Below, in pieces: positions 54,347 to 63,248 of a DNA stretch of 64,000 nt. Made by a program: the position numbers and the translations under genes. Below the pieces are notes generated by a model, which worked only from the letters and a program-made list of their open reading frames with translations, had not been told where the DNA came from and did no database searches. How positions within the stretch are numbered: the first letter of the stretch is position 1; every line of letters starts with the position of its first letter. The stretch comes from CAWGET01 sp963821715. Lineage in GTDB: Bacteria; Bacteroidota; Ignavibacteria; Ignavibacteriales; Melioribacteraceae. The stretch is from NCBI GenBank assembly GCA_963821715.1, contig CAWGET010000006.1, forward strand, positions 434,001 to 498,000, given 5' to 3'.

Positions 54347-55816
54347 ATGAAAATGCAAATTCTTAAAATATTATCAATTTTTGTATTTTTATTAAACGGG
54401 CATATTTTGGCACAAAAAGACTCTAAGTCACTTTTCACAAATTATCAGGATTATTTAGAAACTTCAATTGATTCCAAACGGGTGAAGCATTCCGAAATCA
54501 AACCGCTGATCGAAAAATTGAAAGGCGATTCTCTATTTAATGTTTCAGTGGCGGGGCATTCGATGGAAGGGAGAGAGATTTATTTAATCACAATTGGTAA
54601 AGGCGATACTCATGTTTTAGCATGGTCGCAAATGCACGGCGATGAGTCTACAGCCACAATGGCGTTGTTTGATATTTTCAACTTTTTCCAGGCGGATGAT
54701 AGTTTAAATGAAATTAGAAAAAATATACTTGATAATTTAACCATTCATTTTATTCCGATGCTCAATCCGGATGGAGCAGAAAGATTCAGAAGACGCAACC
54801 GATTGAACATCGACCTGAACCGCGACGCTCTTCGATTGCAGTTTCCCGAATCCAGAATTCTGAAGTCTGTCCGCGATAGTTTAAATCCAAAATTCGGATT
54901 CAATCTTCACGATCAAAATACGAGATACTCAGCGGGTAAAAATCCAAAATCCGCAACAATCTCTTTCCTCGCTCCGGCGTTCAATCAGAAGAAGGATATA
55001 AATGAAGTCCGCTCAAATACTATGAAACTTATTGTAAATATTTATGACGAGCTAAATAAATATGTTCCCGGTCATATCGGACGATACGACGATGAGTTTG
55101 AACCGCGTGCGTTCGGAGATAATCTTGTAAAATGGGGAACGAGTTCGGTTTTAATAGAATCGGGCGGTTGGAAAGATGATATTGAAAAACAATTCATCCG
55201 CAAATTGAATTTCATCGCACTGTTATCAGGTTTTCAATCGATTGCAAATAAAAATTATGTTGATGAGAAGATTGAAGATTACCAAAACATTCCGGAAAAT
55301 GAAGAGCGGATATTTGACGTTCTATTAAAAAATTTAACGATGAAATTTAAAGATAATTCATACAAGGTCGACGTCGGGATTAACCGGATTGAAAAGAATT
55401 CCGAAGATTATGAAGATTTTTATATTGATGGGGAGATTGACGACATTGGAGATCTTTCTACATTTTACGGATACGAAGAAATAGATATGGAAGGATATGA
55501 GATTTTTGAAGGAAAAGTCTATCCGGAGAAATTTAATTCATCTGATGAGATAAGAAATTTAAAGTTGGACGAAATGGTTTCAAATGGTTATATTGCGGTT
55601 GAAGTCGATTCAGTAAACGGCCCAAAAAAATATACCAACCTCCCGATGAATTTAATTCTCACTTCAGAAAAGCCCGACTTTGATATTGCGCCGGAAAATA
55701 AAGCAAATTTTATTCTCAAACGAAATAATAATATAGAATATATTATACTAAATGGTTTCCTGATTAAATCCGGAGCCGATTTAAGCGAAATAAAAAACGG
55801 AATAATTTTTAGATAG
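54347..55816 (+). CDS. M14 zinc carboxypeptidase, secreted
   Basis: 489 aa with a signal peptide (GHILAQ). The zinc motif HxxE is at residues 97-100 (WSQMHGDESTATM), with the third ligand in GFNLHDQNTRYS, substrate residues RRRNRLNIDLNRDA, and a catalytic Glu in SSVLIESGGW. Beyond the about 300-residue catalytic domain is a beta-rich tail (310-489) of unknown role. The arrangement matches Bacteroidota M14 proteins. Export suggests peptide scavenging. It is followed 22 bp later by the ECF sigma gene. Confidence 0.86.
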   Translation: MKMQILKILSIFVFLLNGHILAQKDSKSLFTNYQDYLETSIDSKRVKHSEIKPLIEKLKGDSLFNVSVAGHSMEGREIYLITIGKGDTHVLAWSQMHGDESTATMALFDIFNFFQADDSLNEIRKNILDNLTIHFIPMLNPDGAERFRRRNRLNIDLNRDALRLQFPESRILKSVRDSLNPKFGFNLHDQNTRYSAGKNPKSATISFLAPAFNQKKDINEVRSNTMKLIVNIYDELNKYVPGHIGRYDDEFEPRAFGDNLVKWGTSSVLIESGGWKDDIEKQFIRKLNFIALLSGFQSIANKNYVDEKIEDYQNIPENEERIFDVLLKNLTMKFKDNSYKVDVGINRIEKNSEDYEDFYIDGEIDDIGDLSTFYGYEEIDMEGYEIFEGKVYPEKFNSSDEIRNLKLDEMVSNGYIAVEVDSVNGPKKYTNLPMNLILTSEKPDFDIAPENKANFILKRNNNIEYIILNGFLIKSGADLSEIKNGIIFR

Positions 55817-55838
55817 AGATATCAAAGAAAGGAAATTA

Positions 55839-56423
55839 ATGCCGCTTGATCCTGACATACAAAAAAAATATAAAGATTTCGACCGGGAAGTAATTCCTCA
55901 TATGGACGCGCTTTATAATTACGCGCTAAAGATGACAGGCAGCCCGGACGACGCTGATGACCTGGTACAGGAAACTTATCTGAAAGCTTTCCGCTTCTTC
56001 GATAAATTTGAACAGGGAACGAACTCCAAAGCCTGGATGTTTAGAATATTGAAGAATTCGTACATCAATGATTACCGGAAAATAAAAAAAGAGCCCAATA
56101 AAGTTGATTATGAAGACATCCAGAACTTTTACGAGAATATTAAATCTACAGATGTAAAAGCGCAGCACGTGGAAGAAGATTCATTCAGCAAATTATTGGA
56201 TGACGATCTTACAGGAGCTATAACAAATCTTCCGGAGGATTTCAGGACTGTTATTATCTTAAGCGACATTGAAGGATTTACATATGAGGAAATTGCTGAT
56301 TTTATCGATTGCCCTGTTGGGACTGTAAGATCCCGGCTCCACCGGGCTCGTAAAATGCTGTACACAAAATTATATAACTATGCGGATGAAAAAGGATACG
56401 TTAGATCCGAAGCAAGAAAATGA
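55839..56423 (+). CDS. ECF-family RNA polymerase sigma factor
   Basis: 194 aa. Region 2 (DALYNYALKMTGSPDDADDL, VQETYLKAFRFFDKFEQGTN, AWMFRILKNSYINDYRK) and region 4 (LPEDFRTVIILSDIEGFTYE, EIADFIDCPVGTVRSRLHRA) are complete. It directs RNA polymerase to a specific set of promoters, recognised at about -35 by the region 4 helix. No classical zinc anti-sigma is adjacent. A 73-aa protein follows 4 bp later and may be its regulator. Confidence 0.93.
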   Translation: MPLDPDIQKKYKDFDREVIPHMDALYNYALKMTGSPDDADDLVQETYLKAFRFFDKFEQGTNSKAWMFRILKNSYINDYRKIKKEPNKVDYEDIQNFYENIKSTDVKAQHVEEDSFSKLLDDDLTGAITNLPEDFRTVIILSDIEGFTYEEIADFIDCPVGTVRSRLHRARKMLYTKLYNYADEKGYVRSEARK

Positions 56424-56427
56424 GATT

Positions 56428-56649
56428 ATGAATAGAGAAGATTTACTTCTGGATATTACTGCACTGGTTGATGACGAACAATGCGGAATGGAAAAAGAGG
56501 AATTGTTGAAACTGCTTGCAGAGGATGAACAATTTCAAAAAGAATTTTATATCCAACTAAAAATAAAGAATTTACTTCGACACAGGTCTATAAGAAAACC
56601 TGCCCCTTCTAATCTGCGACAAAAAATATTATTTCGGCATAATTTGTAA
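56428..56649 (+). CDS. Small acidic protein, possible anti-sigma partner
   Basis: 73 aa starting at ATG 56428 (MNREDLLLDITALVDDEQ). Its position directly after an ECF sigma gene and the pattern of an N-terminal acidic helical part (DITALVDDEQCGMEKEELLK) plus a basic C-terminal tail recall short anti-sigma-like proteins in Bacteroidota, including the DUF-type 'zinc-finger-less' ones. It has one Cys only (no HCC motif) and no membrane segment. The role is inferred from position. An earlier in-frame ATG overlapping the sigma gene is less likely. Confidence 0.6.
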   Translation: MNREDLLLDITALVDDEQCGMEKEELLKLLAEDEQFQKEFYIQLKIKNLLRHRSIRKPAPSNLRQKILFRHNL

Positions 56650-56757
56650 TAACTAATTCTAAAGAGAGAGCACTCCAAATTCTTGCATCTTCCGGCAAAA
56701 ATTATTAACTTATTAATTCTTAAAAAAATTTAAAAAATAGAAGGTAGGTGAAATAAC

Positions 56758-56949
56758 TTGATTGGCATTACAATAAACGAAAGAGAACCGATCGATAAAG
56801 CTCTTAAAAGATTTAAGAAAAAATATGAAAGGTCAGGAATTCTAAAAGAATTCAAGAAACGTACTTTTTATGTTAAGCCTTCGATTGAAAAACGTATGAG
56901 TCGTTTAAAAGCCAAAAGGCGCGCGTCTAAAGATATGAACCGCGACTAA
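56758..56949 (+). CDS. rpsU: 30S ribosomal protein bS21
   Basis: 63 aa: ITINEREPIDKALKRFKKKY and a basic helix EKRMSRLKAKRRASKDMNRD. It belongs to the small subunit next to the 3' end of 16S rRNA. The start codon is TTG, with GAAGGTAGGTG about 8 nt upstream, a clear Shine-Dalgarno-like sequence, unusual in this group. In Flavobacterium, bS21 helps hide the anti-Shine-Dalgarno and its own mRNA keeps a strong site, so this may be an autoregulatory signal. Followed by a terminator at 56954. Confidence 0.93.
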   Translation: MIGITINEREPIDKALKRFKKKYERSGILKEFKKRTFYVKPSIEKRMSRLKAKRRASKDMNRD

Positions 56950-56953
56950 AGTT

Positions 56954-56982
56954 AAAAAAAACCGGCAAACGCCGGTTTTTTT
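56954..56982. terminator. Intrinsic terminator after rpsU
   Basis: AAAACCGGC, loop AAAC and GCCGGTTTT form a 9-bp stem flanked by A and T runs. It serves rpsU and, on the other strand, the convergent LOG gene. Confidence 0.9.
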
Positions 56983-56986
56983 ATTT

Positions 56987-57823
56987 TTATAAACTCGCTT
57001 CTTTATTAAGATAATGTTCTTCCAAATGCGCGGTAATTTTACTAAACGCGTCTTCTACAGTGTTGCAGAAATCGAACAATTTCATATCTTCCCTGCTGAT
57101 AACTCCCATATCGGCAAGAGCATCAAAGTTTACTATTTTCTTCCAGAACTCTTCTCCGTAAACTATTACTTTCATCTCTTTCTTTATCTTCCCTGTTTGA
57201 AGCAAAGTTAATACTTCCATCAACTCGTCGAGTGTTCCGAATCCTCCCGGGAAAACTATTAACGCTTTGGCAAGATAAACAAACCAGAATTTACGCATAA
57301 AGAAATAGTGGAACTCAAAAGTATATCTCGGATCGAGATATTTATTTACGTATTGTTCAAAGGGAATGCTGATATTCATTCCTATTGAAAATCCTTCGGC
57401 ATCCTTCGCGCCTTTATTTGCGGCTTCCATTATTCCCGGTCCGCCGCCTGAGCATACAATGAAACGCTTTTCGCTGGTCGGCAAATTCTTAGACCATTCG
57501 GTTAATCTTTTCGCTAGTTCAACAGCGTCATCGTAATATTTAGACATTTCGACTAAATTTTCTGCGATTTTTAATTCTTCCTTATAGACATCTGAATTTT
57601 TATCAAGATCTCTTTCTTTAAATTTTGCCAACTGCTCATTGGCTTCCTCACCGGAAAGCAATCTTGCGGAACCAAAGAACACAACTGTATCAACGATATT
57701 GTGTTTTTTGAATCTGGATTTAGGTTCGTGAAACTCTGCGAGGATGCGTAATGACCGCGCTTCCGCAGAATTTAGAAATTCATAATTATTGTAGGCTTTT
57801 ACATATTTCCCGTTATTTTCCAT
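56987..57823 (-). CDS. LOG-family (TIGR00730) nucleotide phosphoribohydrolase
   Basis: 278 aa Rossmann-like protein. The signature PGGxGTxxE motif is VFPGGFGTLDELMEVLTLLQ, and the first nucleotide loop is CSGGGPGIMEAANKGA. LOG proteins hydrolyse AMP-type nucleotides or cytokinin ribotides; in bacteria the role is mostly nucleotide salvage. The N-terminal extension (about 60 residues) is longer than in minimal LOG proteins, as is usual for the second TIGR00730 subgroup. Convergent with rpsU and downstream of secG's terminator. Confidence 0.87.
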   Translation of the reverse strand: MENNGKYVKAYNNYEFLNSAEARSLRILAEFHEPKSRFKKHNIVDTVVFFGSARLLSGEEANEQLAKFKERDLDKNSDVYKEELKIAENLVEMSKYYDDAVELAKRLTEWSKNLPTSEKRFIVCSGGGPGIMEAANKGAKDAEGFSIGMNISIPFEQYVNKYLDPRYTFEFHYFFMRKFWFVYLAKALIVFPGGFGTLDELMEVLTLLQTGKIKKEMKVIVYGEEFWKKIVNFDALADMGVISREDMKLFDFCNTVEDAFSKITAHLEEHYLNKEASL

Positions 57824-57858
57824 AACTTACCATTTTGAAAGTGAATGTGTGTAGAAAA

Positions 57859-57882
57859 AAAATCCTGCCGAAGCAGGATTTT
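57859..57882 (-). terminator. Intrinsic terminator after secG
   Basis: AAAATCCTGC, loop TTCG (minus strand) and GCAGGATTTT form a 10-bp stem with a UUCG tetraloop, followed by TTTTCTAC. It separates secG from the downstream LOG gene. Confidence 0.88.
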
Positions 57883-57888
57883 GAATTT

Positions 57889-58260
57889 TTATTGCTGGTC
57901 GTCCTGCGTGCCTTCGGGCAGTTGCGGAGTTTGCTGCTGGGGCAACGCAGGTGAAGTAGGCACAGCCTGCTGCTGAGACCTTTGAATAATACTTTCTCTT
58001 GTCTCCTCATTCAACTGACTTGGGAGGAAAAAGAGATTTATTAAAATTGCCAAAACTAAAAGTGAACCGCCAATCCACCAGGTTGCTCTGCTAAGAAAAT
58101 CGGCTGTACGCCTTGCGCCGAACATAGAACCCATTCCGCCCGCTGCTCCGGCACCACCGAAAGTTCCCGCCAGACCGCCGCCTTTGCTGGACTGAAGTAA
58201 AACAATGATTATTAAAAATACAGCTAATATGATAGCCAAAAACATTAGTAATGTATACAT
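57889..58260 (-). CDS. secG: Preprotein translocase subunit SecG
   Basis: 123 aa, two transmembrane helices. LIIIVLLQSSKGGGLAGTFG and the Gly-rich GAGAAGGMGSMFGARRTADF loop are the SecG signature, followed by a second helix and a Gln/Pro-rich tail (SQQQAVPTSPALPQQQTPQ). It joins SecYE in the inner membrane to aid protein export. Preceded by tRNA-Met and followed by a terminator. Confidence 0.93.
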   Translation of the reverse strand: MYTLLMFLAIILAVFLIIIVLLQSSKGGGLAGTFGGAGAAGGMGSMFGARRTADFLSRATWWIGGSLLVLAILINLFFLPSQLNEETRESIIQRSQQQAVPTSPALPQQQTPQLPEGTQDDQQ

Positions 58261-58282
58261 TCTTTAATCTCCAAAAAAATAG

Positions 58283-58356
58283 TAGCGAGGGAGGGATTCG
58301 AACCCCCGACACGTGGATTATGATTCCACTGCTCTAACCGACTGAGCTACCTCGCC
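58283..58356 (-). tRNA. tRNA-Met (CAT), elongator-type
   Basis: 74-nt cloverleaf. Acceptor GGCGAGG/CCTCGCT with discriminator A, D-arm GCTC...GAGC, anticodon loop with CAT inside GGAATCATAATCC, T-arm GGGGG/CCCTC around TTCGAAT. The sequence lacks the initiator's C1-A72 mismatch. Elongator Met is most likely, and tRNA-Ile2 (lysidine-modified CAT) cannot be excluded by eye. It lies 22 bp upstream of secG in the same direction. Confidence 0.88.
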
Positions 58357-58469
58357 AAATATCAAAAATGCAAAACTCAAATATAGTTATGATGAGCCGA
58401 AAGGTCAAGTTAAGGAAGTGAATTAGAAAGGCTTTTTTTGAATTTTTTCCTGATCATGGCACAGCTGAT

Positions 58470-59463
58470 TCACGAATATAAATAAAACCTTCGTCTCAAA
58501 AGATAAATAAAAACCGGCGCGCCTATTATCGCCGTTATCGCGCCTACGGGAAGTTCGGCCGGGCGAGATTATTCTTCGCGCAACGCTGTCCGCCAAAGTT
58601 AAATAAGACGCTCCGATAAGAAAAGACGCCGGTATAACAATTTTATTATCAATCCCGAAAATTAAACGGGTGAGATGCGGAACGAGCAGCCCGACAAACC
58701 CGATAATTCCGCTTACCGATACGACCGCGCCGATGAGCAGACTGGCAAGAATGTATGTAAAGTTCTTAAACTTTTTTGTGTCCACGCCGAGATGTTTTGC
58801 CGTTTCATCGCCCATAGCGAGGAGATTATATTTCTGCGCGTTAACCGAAAGTAGAACCGAAATGATTACGCTGACCGGAAGAACGAATAAATATGCGCCC
58901 GATGAAGCGATTGAAAGATTTCCGATGAGCCAGAATACCGCCGTGCGTAACGAATCGCCGAGAAGACTTATCATCAGCAGAATAACCGCGGAGAAAAAAG
59001 CGCCGACCATAACTCCCGTTAAAAGCAGAACGTTCGGTTCAAGGTCGCCGAATCTTCTTCCCAAAAAAAAGACAAGAAATATTACCGCCAGCGCTCCGGC
59101 AAATGAAAGGATTTCGGTTCCGAGAAAAGAGAGTCCGAGTAAAAATGATAACACCGCGCCGAAGGCTCCGCCGCTTGAAATGCCGAGAATATAAGGCTCG
59201 GCGAGAGGATTCATCAGAATAGCCTGGAATACCGCGCCCGCCACCGAAAGCCCGCCGCCAACCGCAACCGCAAGCAATATGCGGGGAAGGCGTATATCAA
59301 AAATGATGGTGCGGAGCTGCTCGTTCCCTCCGCCGGCAAACAGGATTTTTATCAGGTTGCTTAAAGAAATATCGGCGGAACCGATCATTAAACTTACGAA
59401 CGAGACAACACCTGTTAGAAGCAATAAAATCAGCAACTTTGAAGGATAAGATGCGGCTTTCAT
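58470..59463 (-). CDS. FecCD/BtuC-family ABC transporter permease (frameshifted near 3' end)
   Basis: About 330 aa. Transmembrane and motif order match siderophore or cobalamin permeases: LSGADISLSNLIKIL-type start, FDIRLPRILLAVAVGGGLSV, NPLAEPYILGISSGGAFGAV and GIIGFVGLLVPHLTRLIFG. The last 25 residues lie in another frame (AELPVGAITAIIGAPVFIYL). Removing one G from CCCGGCC near 58561 joins RRIISP to AELPVG. ATG at 59463 overlaps the obgE stop (ATGA). The expected ATPase and binding-protein genes are not adjacent. Imports Fe-siderophore, haem or vitamin B12. Confidence 0.85.
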
Positions 59464-60446
59464 TTTTCTATGCGCCGCCAAAGGTAATCCAGAAGCTCCG
59501 GTATTCCATAGTTGGAAACTGCAGAGATCATCAATATTTCATCTTCGTAACCGGAAAGTTTAATGTTTTTGATTTCCGCCAATTCATCTTCCGGTATCAG
59601 ATCCATTTTGGTCAAAACTACTATAACTTCTTTTCCCGCTAATTTTTCGCTGTAATTATTCAGCTCGGAAATTAAAGTATCGTAATCTTTTTGATAATCT
59701 TCCGAAGTCACGTCAATCAATAAAAGAAGCAGCTTTGTCCGTTCAATGTGCCGTAAAAATTTTATACCCAAACCTTTTCCTTCATGAGCGCCTTCTATGA
59801 TTCCGGGAATATCTGCAACAACGAACGAGCGGTAATCTTTATATTGAACGATCCCCAAATTAGGTTCCAGAGTTGTGAAAGGATAATCGGCAATTTTTGG
59901 TTTTGCGGCTGAGATAGTAGAGATCAGGGTTGATTTTCCGGCGTTCGGAAATCCGACGAAACCAACATCGGCGAGCAGTTTTAATTCCAGACTAATATTT
60001 TTCTCTTCGCCCGGCTTTCCGTCTTCAGCAAATCTCGGTGTCTGGTTTGTAGAAGTTGCAAAATTACTGTTTCCTTTTCCGCCTCGTCCTCCCCGCGCAG
60101 CTACAAAAGTTTGTCCTGCTTCATTCAGGTCACAAATTATTTCGCCGGTCGATTTTTCTTTAATCAGAGTTCCGACGGGAACTTTGATCACAAAATCGCT
60201 TCCTCCTTTCCCGTCTTTCAATGAGTTTCCGCCTTTAACGCCGTCTGGCGCTTTATAATTTTTTTTATAGCGGAAGTCCAGCAATGTGAGCATATTAGGA
60301 TTTGCCTCAAAAACTACATCGCCGCCTTTACCACCGTTTCCACCTGCAGGTCCGCCTTTAGGCACAAATTTTTCGCGTCTGAAAGCAACAGCTCCGTCAC
60401 CGCCGTCTCCAGCTTTTATTTCAATTTCCACATAATCTATAAACAT
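59460..60446 (-). CDS. obgE: GTPase ObgE/CgtA
   Basis: 328 aa. The N-terminal glycine-rich Obg fold (EIEIKAGDGGDGAVAFRREK, GGNGGKGGDVVFEANP) is followed by a GTPase domain with G1 GFPNAGKSTL, G3 DIPG, and NTKMD-like TKMDLI. It acts in late 50S assembly and stress control. There is no C-terminal OCT extension, as is common in Bacteroidota. It starts with TAATG overlap to the upstream protein and ends with ATGA overlap to the permease. Confidence 0.95.
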   Translation of the reverse strand: MFIDYVEIEIKAGDGGDGAVAFRREKFVPKGGPAGGNGGKGGDVVFEANPNMLTLLDFRYKKNYKAPDGVKGGNSLKDGKGGSDFVIKVPVGTLIKEKSTGEIICDLNEAGQTFVAARGGRGGKGNSNFATSTNQTPRFAEDGKPGEEKNISLELKLLADVGFVGFPNAGKSTLISTISAAKPKIADYPFTTLEPNLGIVQYKDYRSFVVADIPGIIEGAHEGKGLGIKFLRHIERTKLLLLLIDVTSEDYQKDYDTLISELNNYSEKLAGKEVIVVLTKMDLIPEDELAEIKNIKLSGYEDEILMISAVSNYGIPELLDYLWRRIEK

Positions 60447-61856
60447 TATCTCTGCCTAAAATATTCTGAAATCATTTCCCTGAATAAAACCGCCTCTTTC
60501 GAGGTTGGATCAGCTTTCCGTACCACCAAAATTTTTTCCAGCTTCACACTTGCGTCTTTGTAGTTTTTACACTTGTTTAATATTTCTACAGCAGAGGCAA
60601 AATCGTCAATGTCGTTATCAAAAATTGAAGTTACAATCCGCGAAACATTTTTATTTTTGAATAATTCAAAAAGATCAATTCCGGAATCATTTTCGATAAA
60701 GTCTAAAGGTTCGTCATTCTGATATTTCCGTCTTTTCTTCGTCGGAAGTAAAGCGCTTATCATCTTCAGAACTCTTCTCAACCGTATCCGGATTTTCTTC
60801 AGTTATCTTATCTATCTCATCTTCGAACACAATTTCTTTCGTTTCATTATCTACAACAAAAGTATCTTTGCTCTTTGATATTTCATCTTCCGGCTCAATT
60901 AATATTTTTTCTTCTACTGCCTGTTTAGCTTCCGGAATAATCTCTTCCTCTGTTTCCTTTTCGTCAATTTTATCTTCTGCTTTTTCATTCTTGGCCGGAG
61001 TTTTACTGCCTATAATATTTTCTTTTTCAGAATTATCTTCAATCGTTTCAGTAAATTCTTCAGGTTCGCTTTCCATTTCTTCAAGATCAACATATTCGGC
61101 GGCTGTCAATTGATAACCGAGGGTTGTATAAACATCGTAAATTCTGCAATTCTCCTTTTTATCGGCTTTCAAATCTTCATTCAGTTTTTGTATTTCATCG
61201 TAAAGTTCTTTCTCCTTGAGATATCTTTCGAACGCGATGCAATTAACGCTTTTGTAATTTTGCGATTCCTGATTATAGAATTCAGGAATGGATTTTATGC
61301 CAAGCTTTATAACTTTCTCCTTTTCATAATCGACCGCGGCGGCGTCCATCCTGCTTAGGAGTTCGGCTAATTCGGGAGCGCTGATAGAAGTCTTATCTTT
61401 TCTTGATAGATAAGCATTTACCGTTTCTGAAATGTGGTTGTAGTAATAGAAATAATTTAATTTGAAAAAGAGATGAATCGAATCGATTTCCTTTTTATTC
61501 GCAAACAAAAAAACAGATAACGTTTTGTTCGGAAGAGAAAGATAATTCACAATGTAATAAACAGCTTCGCCAATCAATTCCCGGATATTGAATTTATTTA
61601 TATTGTACGATGAATAAAGTTCGCTACTTAAAATACTTATAACACGTCTTACAGAATCAAGACTTAAATTAAAATTTAATTCATTTTTCAGTAAAACTGT
61701 CTTATAAATTTTATAGTCAAGATCGGCTTGAATAAATTTTAAGATTGCCGGCGAAAATTCTATCTGTTCAAGATCTTTGAGAGTAAAACTTTCTCCAAGT
61801 CTATCCAACTTCCGTAAATTATATTCTGTTATTGATTTTATTTTTTCTTCAAACAT
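60446..61856 (-). CDS. Hypothetical acidic-linker protein (probable frameshift, two pieces)
   Basis: The N-terminal part (380 aa, from ATG 61856, MFEEKIKSITEYNLRKL) is helical and then strongly acidic (EEFTETIEDNSEKENI, DEKETEEEIIPEAKQAVEEK). It ends at 60714. A 111-aa piece overlaps it in another frame (KRRKYQNDEPLDFIENDSGI...YKDASVKLEKILVVRKADP) and ends at obgE. Removing one A from GAAAAG near 60729 fuses them into about 469 aa, a shift in the same direction as the other breaks in this window. Two overlapping genes are the alternative. No known family; the acidic linker suggests an intracellular scaffold. Confidence 0.55.
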
Positions 61857-62064
61857 AAAAACATTTCTTTCGATGAAATTTAAATTGTGATTCCGACGGT
61901 TTAATATTTTAATTTTATTTAATTGAGATGCCGCCAAGCTTATCTCAAATTTAAATATTTATGTTTAAGCCACCGAGTTATATTAACGGAGCTATATGCA
62001 TTATTTTTAAGTTTACTGATTGCCGATAAAGTTATCAAATTGTTTTAACTATTCAAAACTGCTG

Positions 62065-62763
62065 TCAGTCAAGGTTCAAAAACTCATTCCAAATTTTATA
62101 AAGTTCGTAAGTTGCTTTCACATCTTCGCCGCAGTAAATCGCAATATCTTTTATCCGTCCGGCGTTGTAAAGTTCTTTCACGTCCATACCGCAAACACCT
62201 TTAGATTTGGGCGATTCGATATTCAGCGCTTTACAGTAGAAGTCCAAGTTAAATTTTCTGGTTAATCCAAAAAAAGTAAACTGTTCCAGCAAATCAATAT
62301 GATCTTTGCAGCTATATCGGTTCCTAATCAAATTTTTAATCGGCTTTATTTTATGAATTGCCGATCGGATCATTATAAAAGGAATGTCAAAATTTCTTCC
62401 ATTAAATGTGATTACTTGATCGGCGGCGGAAACGTATTTCCAAAAATTTTCGAGCATTTCTTTCTCGTTAGCGGCTCTATATTTAATCTGTTTATCTTCC
62501 TGAGCAAATTCTTCAGTTTCATTCTCTTCGTCTCCTTCGTAAAGAATAAAAGATTTGCCGCTGTCTGTATTGAGGAATCCGATGCTCACAATCTTTGCAG
62601 TCCATGGATAAAGACTTAAATACCGTGCAGCTTCTTCCCGCTTTTCTTCTCTTTGTATTTCGTCCTTTTCTTTCTCCGCATAGCGAAGAAGATATTCCTG
62701 CTGTGATTCGGAAAGTTCTTCCAAATCAACTCCGACTGTTTCGATGTCAAAGATCAATTTCAT
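62065..62763 (-). CDS. 3'-5' exonuclease (RNase H/DnaQ fold)
   Basis: 232 aa. ExoI motif LIFDIETVGVDLEELSESQQ (DIE), ExoII VITFNGRNFDIPFIMIRSAI (NGxxFD), and ExoIII with DVKATYELYKIW (YxxxD-like CGEDVKATYE). This is the 'predicted 3'-5' exonuclease related to the PolB exonuclease domain' group. It removes 3' nucleotides from DNA or RNA in repair or decay. Cytoplasmic. Its start is 27 bp from the stop of the thioesterase gene. The gap 61857-62064 holds nothing recognised. Confidence 0.82.
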   Translation of the reverse strand: MKLIFDIETVGVDLEELSESQQEYLLRYAEKEKDEIQREEKREEAARYLSLYPWTAKIVSIGFLNTDSGKSFILYEGDEENETEEFAQEDKQIKYRAANEKEMLENFWKYVSAADQVITFNGRNFDIPFIMIRSAIHKIKPIKNLIRNRYSCKDHIDLLEQFTFFGLTRKFNLDFYCKALNIESPKSKGVCGMDVKELYNAGRIKDIAIYCGEDVKATYELYKIWNEFLNLD

Positions 62764-62790
62764 TTTTATTCTTTTTTTATGAACAAAATT

Positions 62791-63240
62791 TTATTCTTTT
62801 AGAATTGAAACTTCATCCTCGTAATCTTTAACTGCGTCAAAAAATTCCTGCGGTAGAGGAACAGATTTTTTTGTATTCAAATCGATATGAACCAAAACAC
62901 CTCCACCTTTGGCGATCACCCTTTTCGTTCTACTGTTCTCAACAATATGACTAAGACCGAAACTCGACTTCTTCAAATAAGTAATTTTGGTATGAATGTT
63001 CAATTTATCTTCAAACAGCGCTGGCTCAATGTAATCACATTCATTGTGAGCCATAATGAAAAAAGAAGATCCTTCCAACAGTTCTTTCAGCTTGTAAACT
63101 TTTTTAATATGCTGAATATAACTTATGCGTGCGTCCTCAAAATAATTAAAGTAAACTGCGTTGTTGCAAATTCCGAGCAAATCAACTTCGTGAAACTTTA
63201 CGTCTTCTTTTATTTTATGTCTGAATTGTGTTACTTCCAT
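62791..63240 (-). CDS. Acyl-CoA thioesterase (hotdog fold, 4HBT)
   Basis: 149 aa. The catalytic Asp-like motif is VDLLGICNNAVYFNYFEDAR, a variant of the 4HBT/YbgC D-x-x-G-x-x-x-N-x-x-Y-x-x-Y-x-E pattern, with ECDYIEPALFEDKLNIHTKI and KGGGVLVHIDLNTKKSVPLP as the hotdog strands. It hydrolyses small or medium acyl-CoA. Its start lies 8 bp after the aldolase stop; the set is likely one operon with the exonuclease. Substrate unknown. Confidence 0.82.
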   Translation of the reverse strand: MEVTQFRHKIKEDVKFHEVDLLGICNNAVYFNYFEDARISYIQHIKKVYKLKELLEGSSFFIMAHNECDYIEPALFEDKLNIHTKITYLKKSSFGLSHIVENSRTKRVIAKGGGVLVHIDLNTKKSVPLPQEFFDAVKDYEDEVSILKE

Positions 63241-63248
63241 TTTATCCT

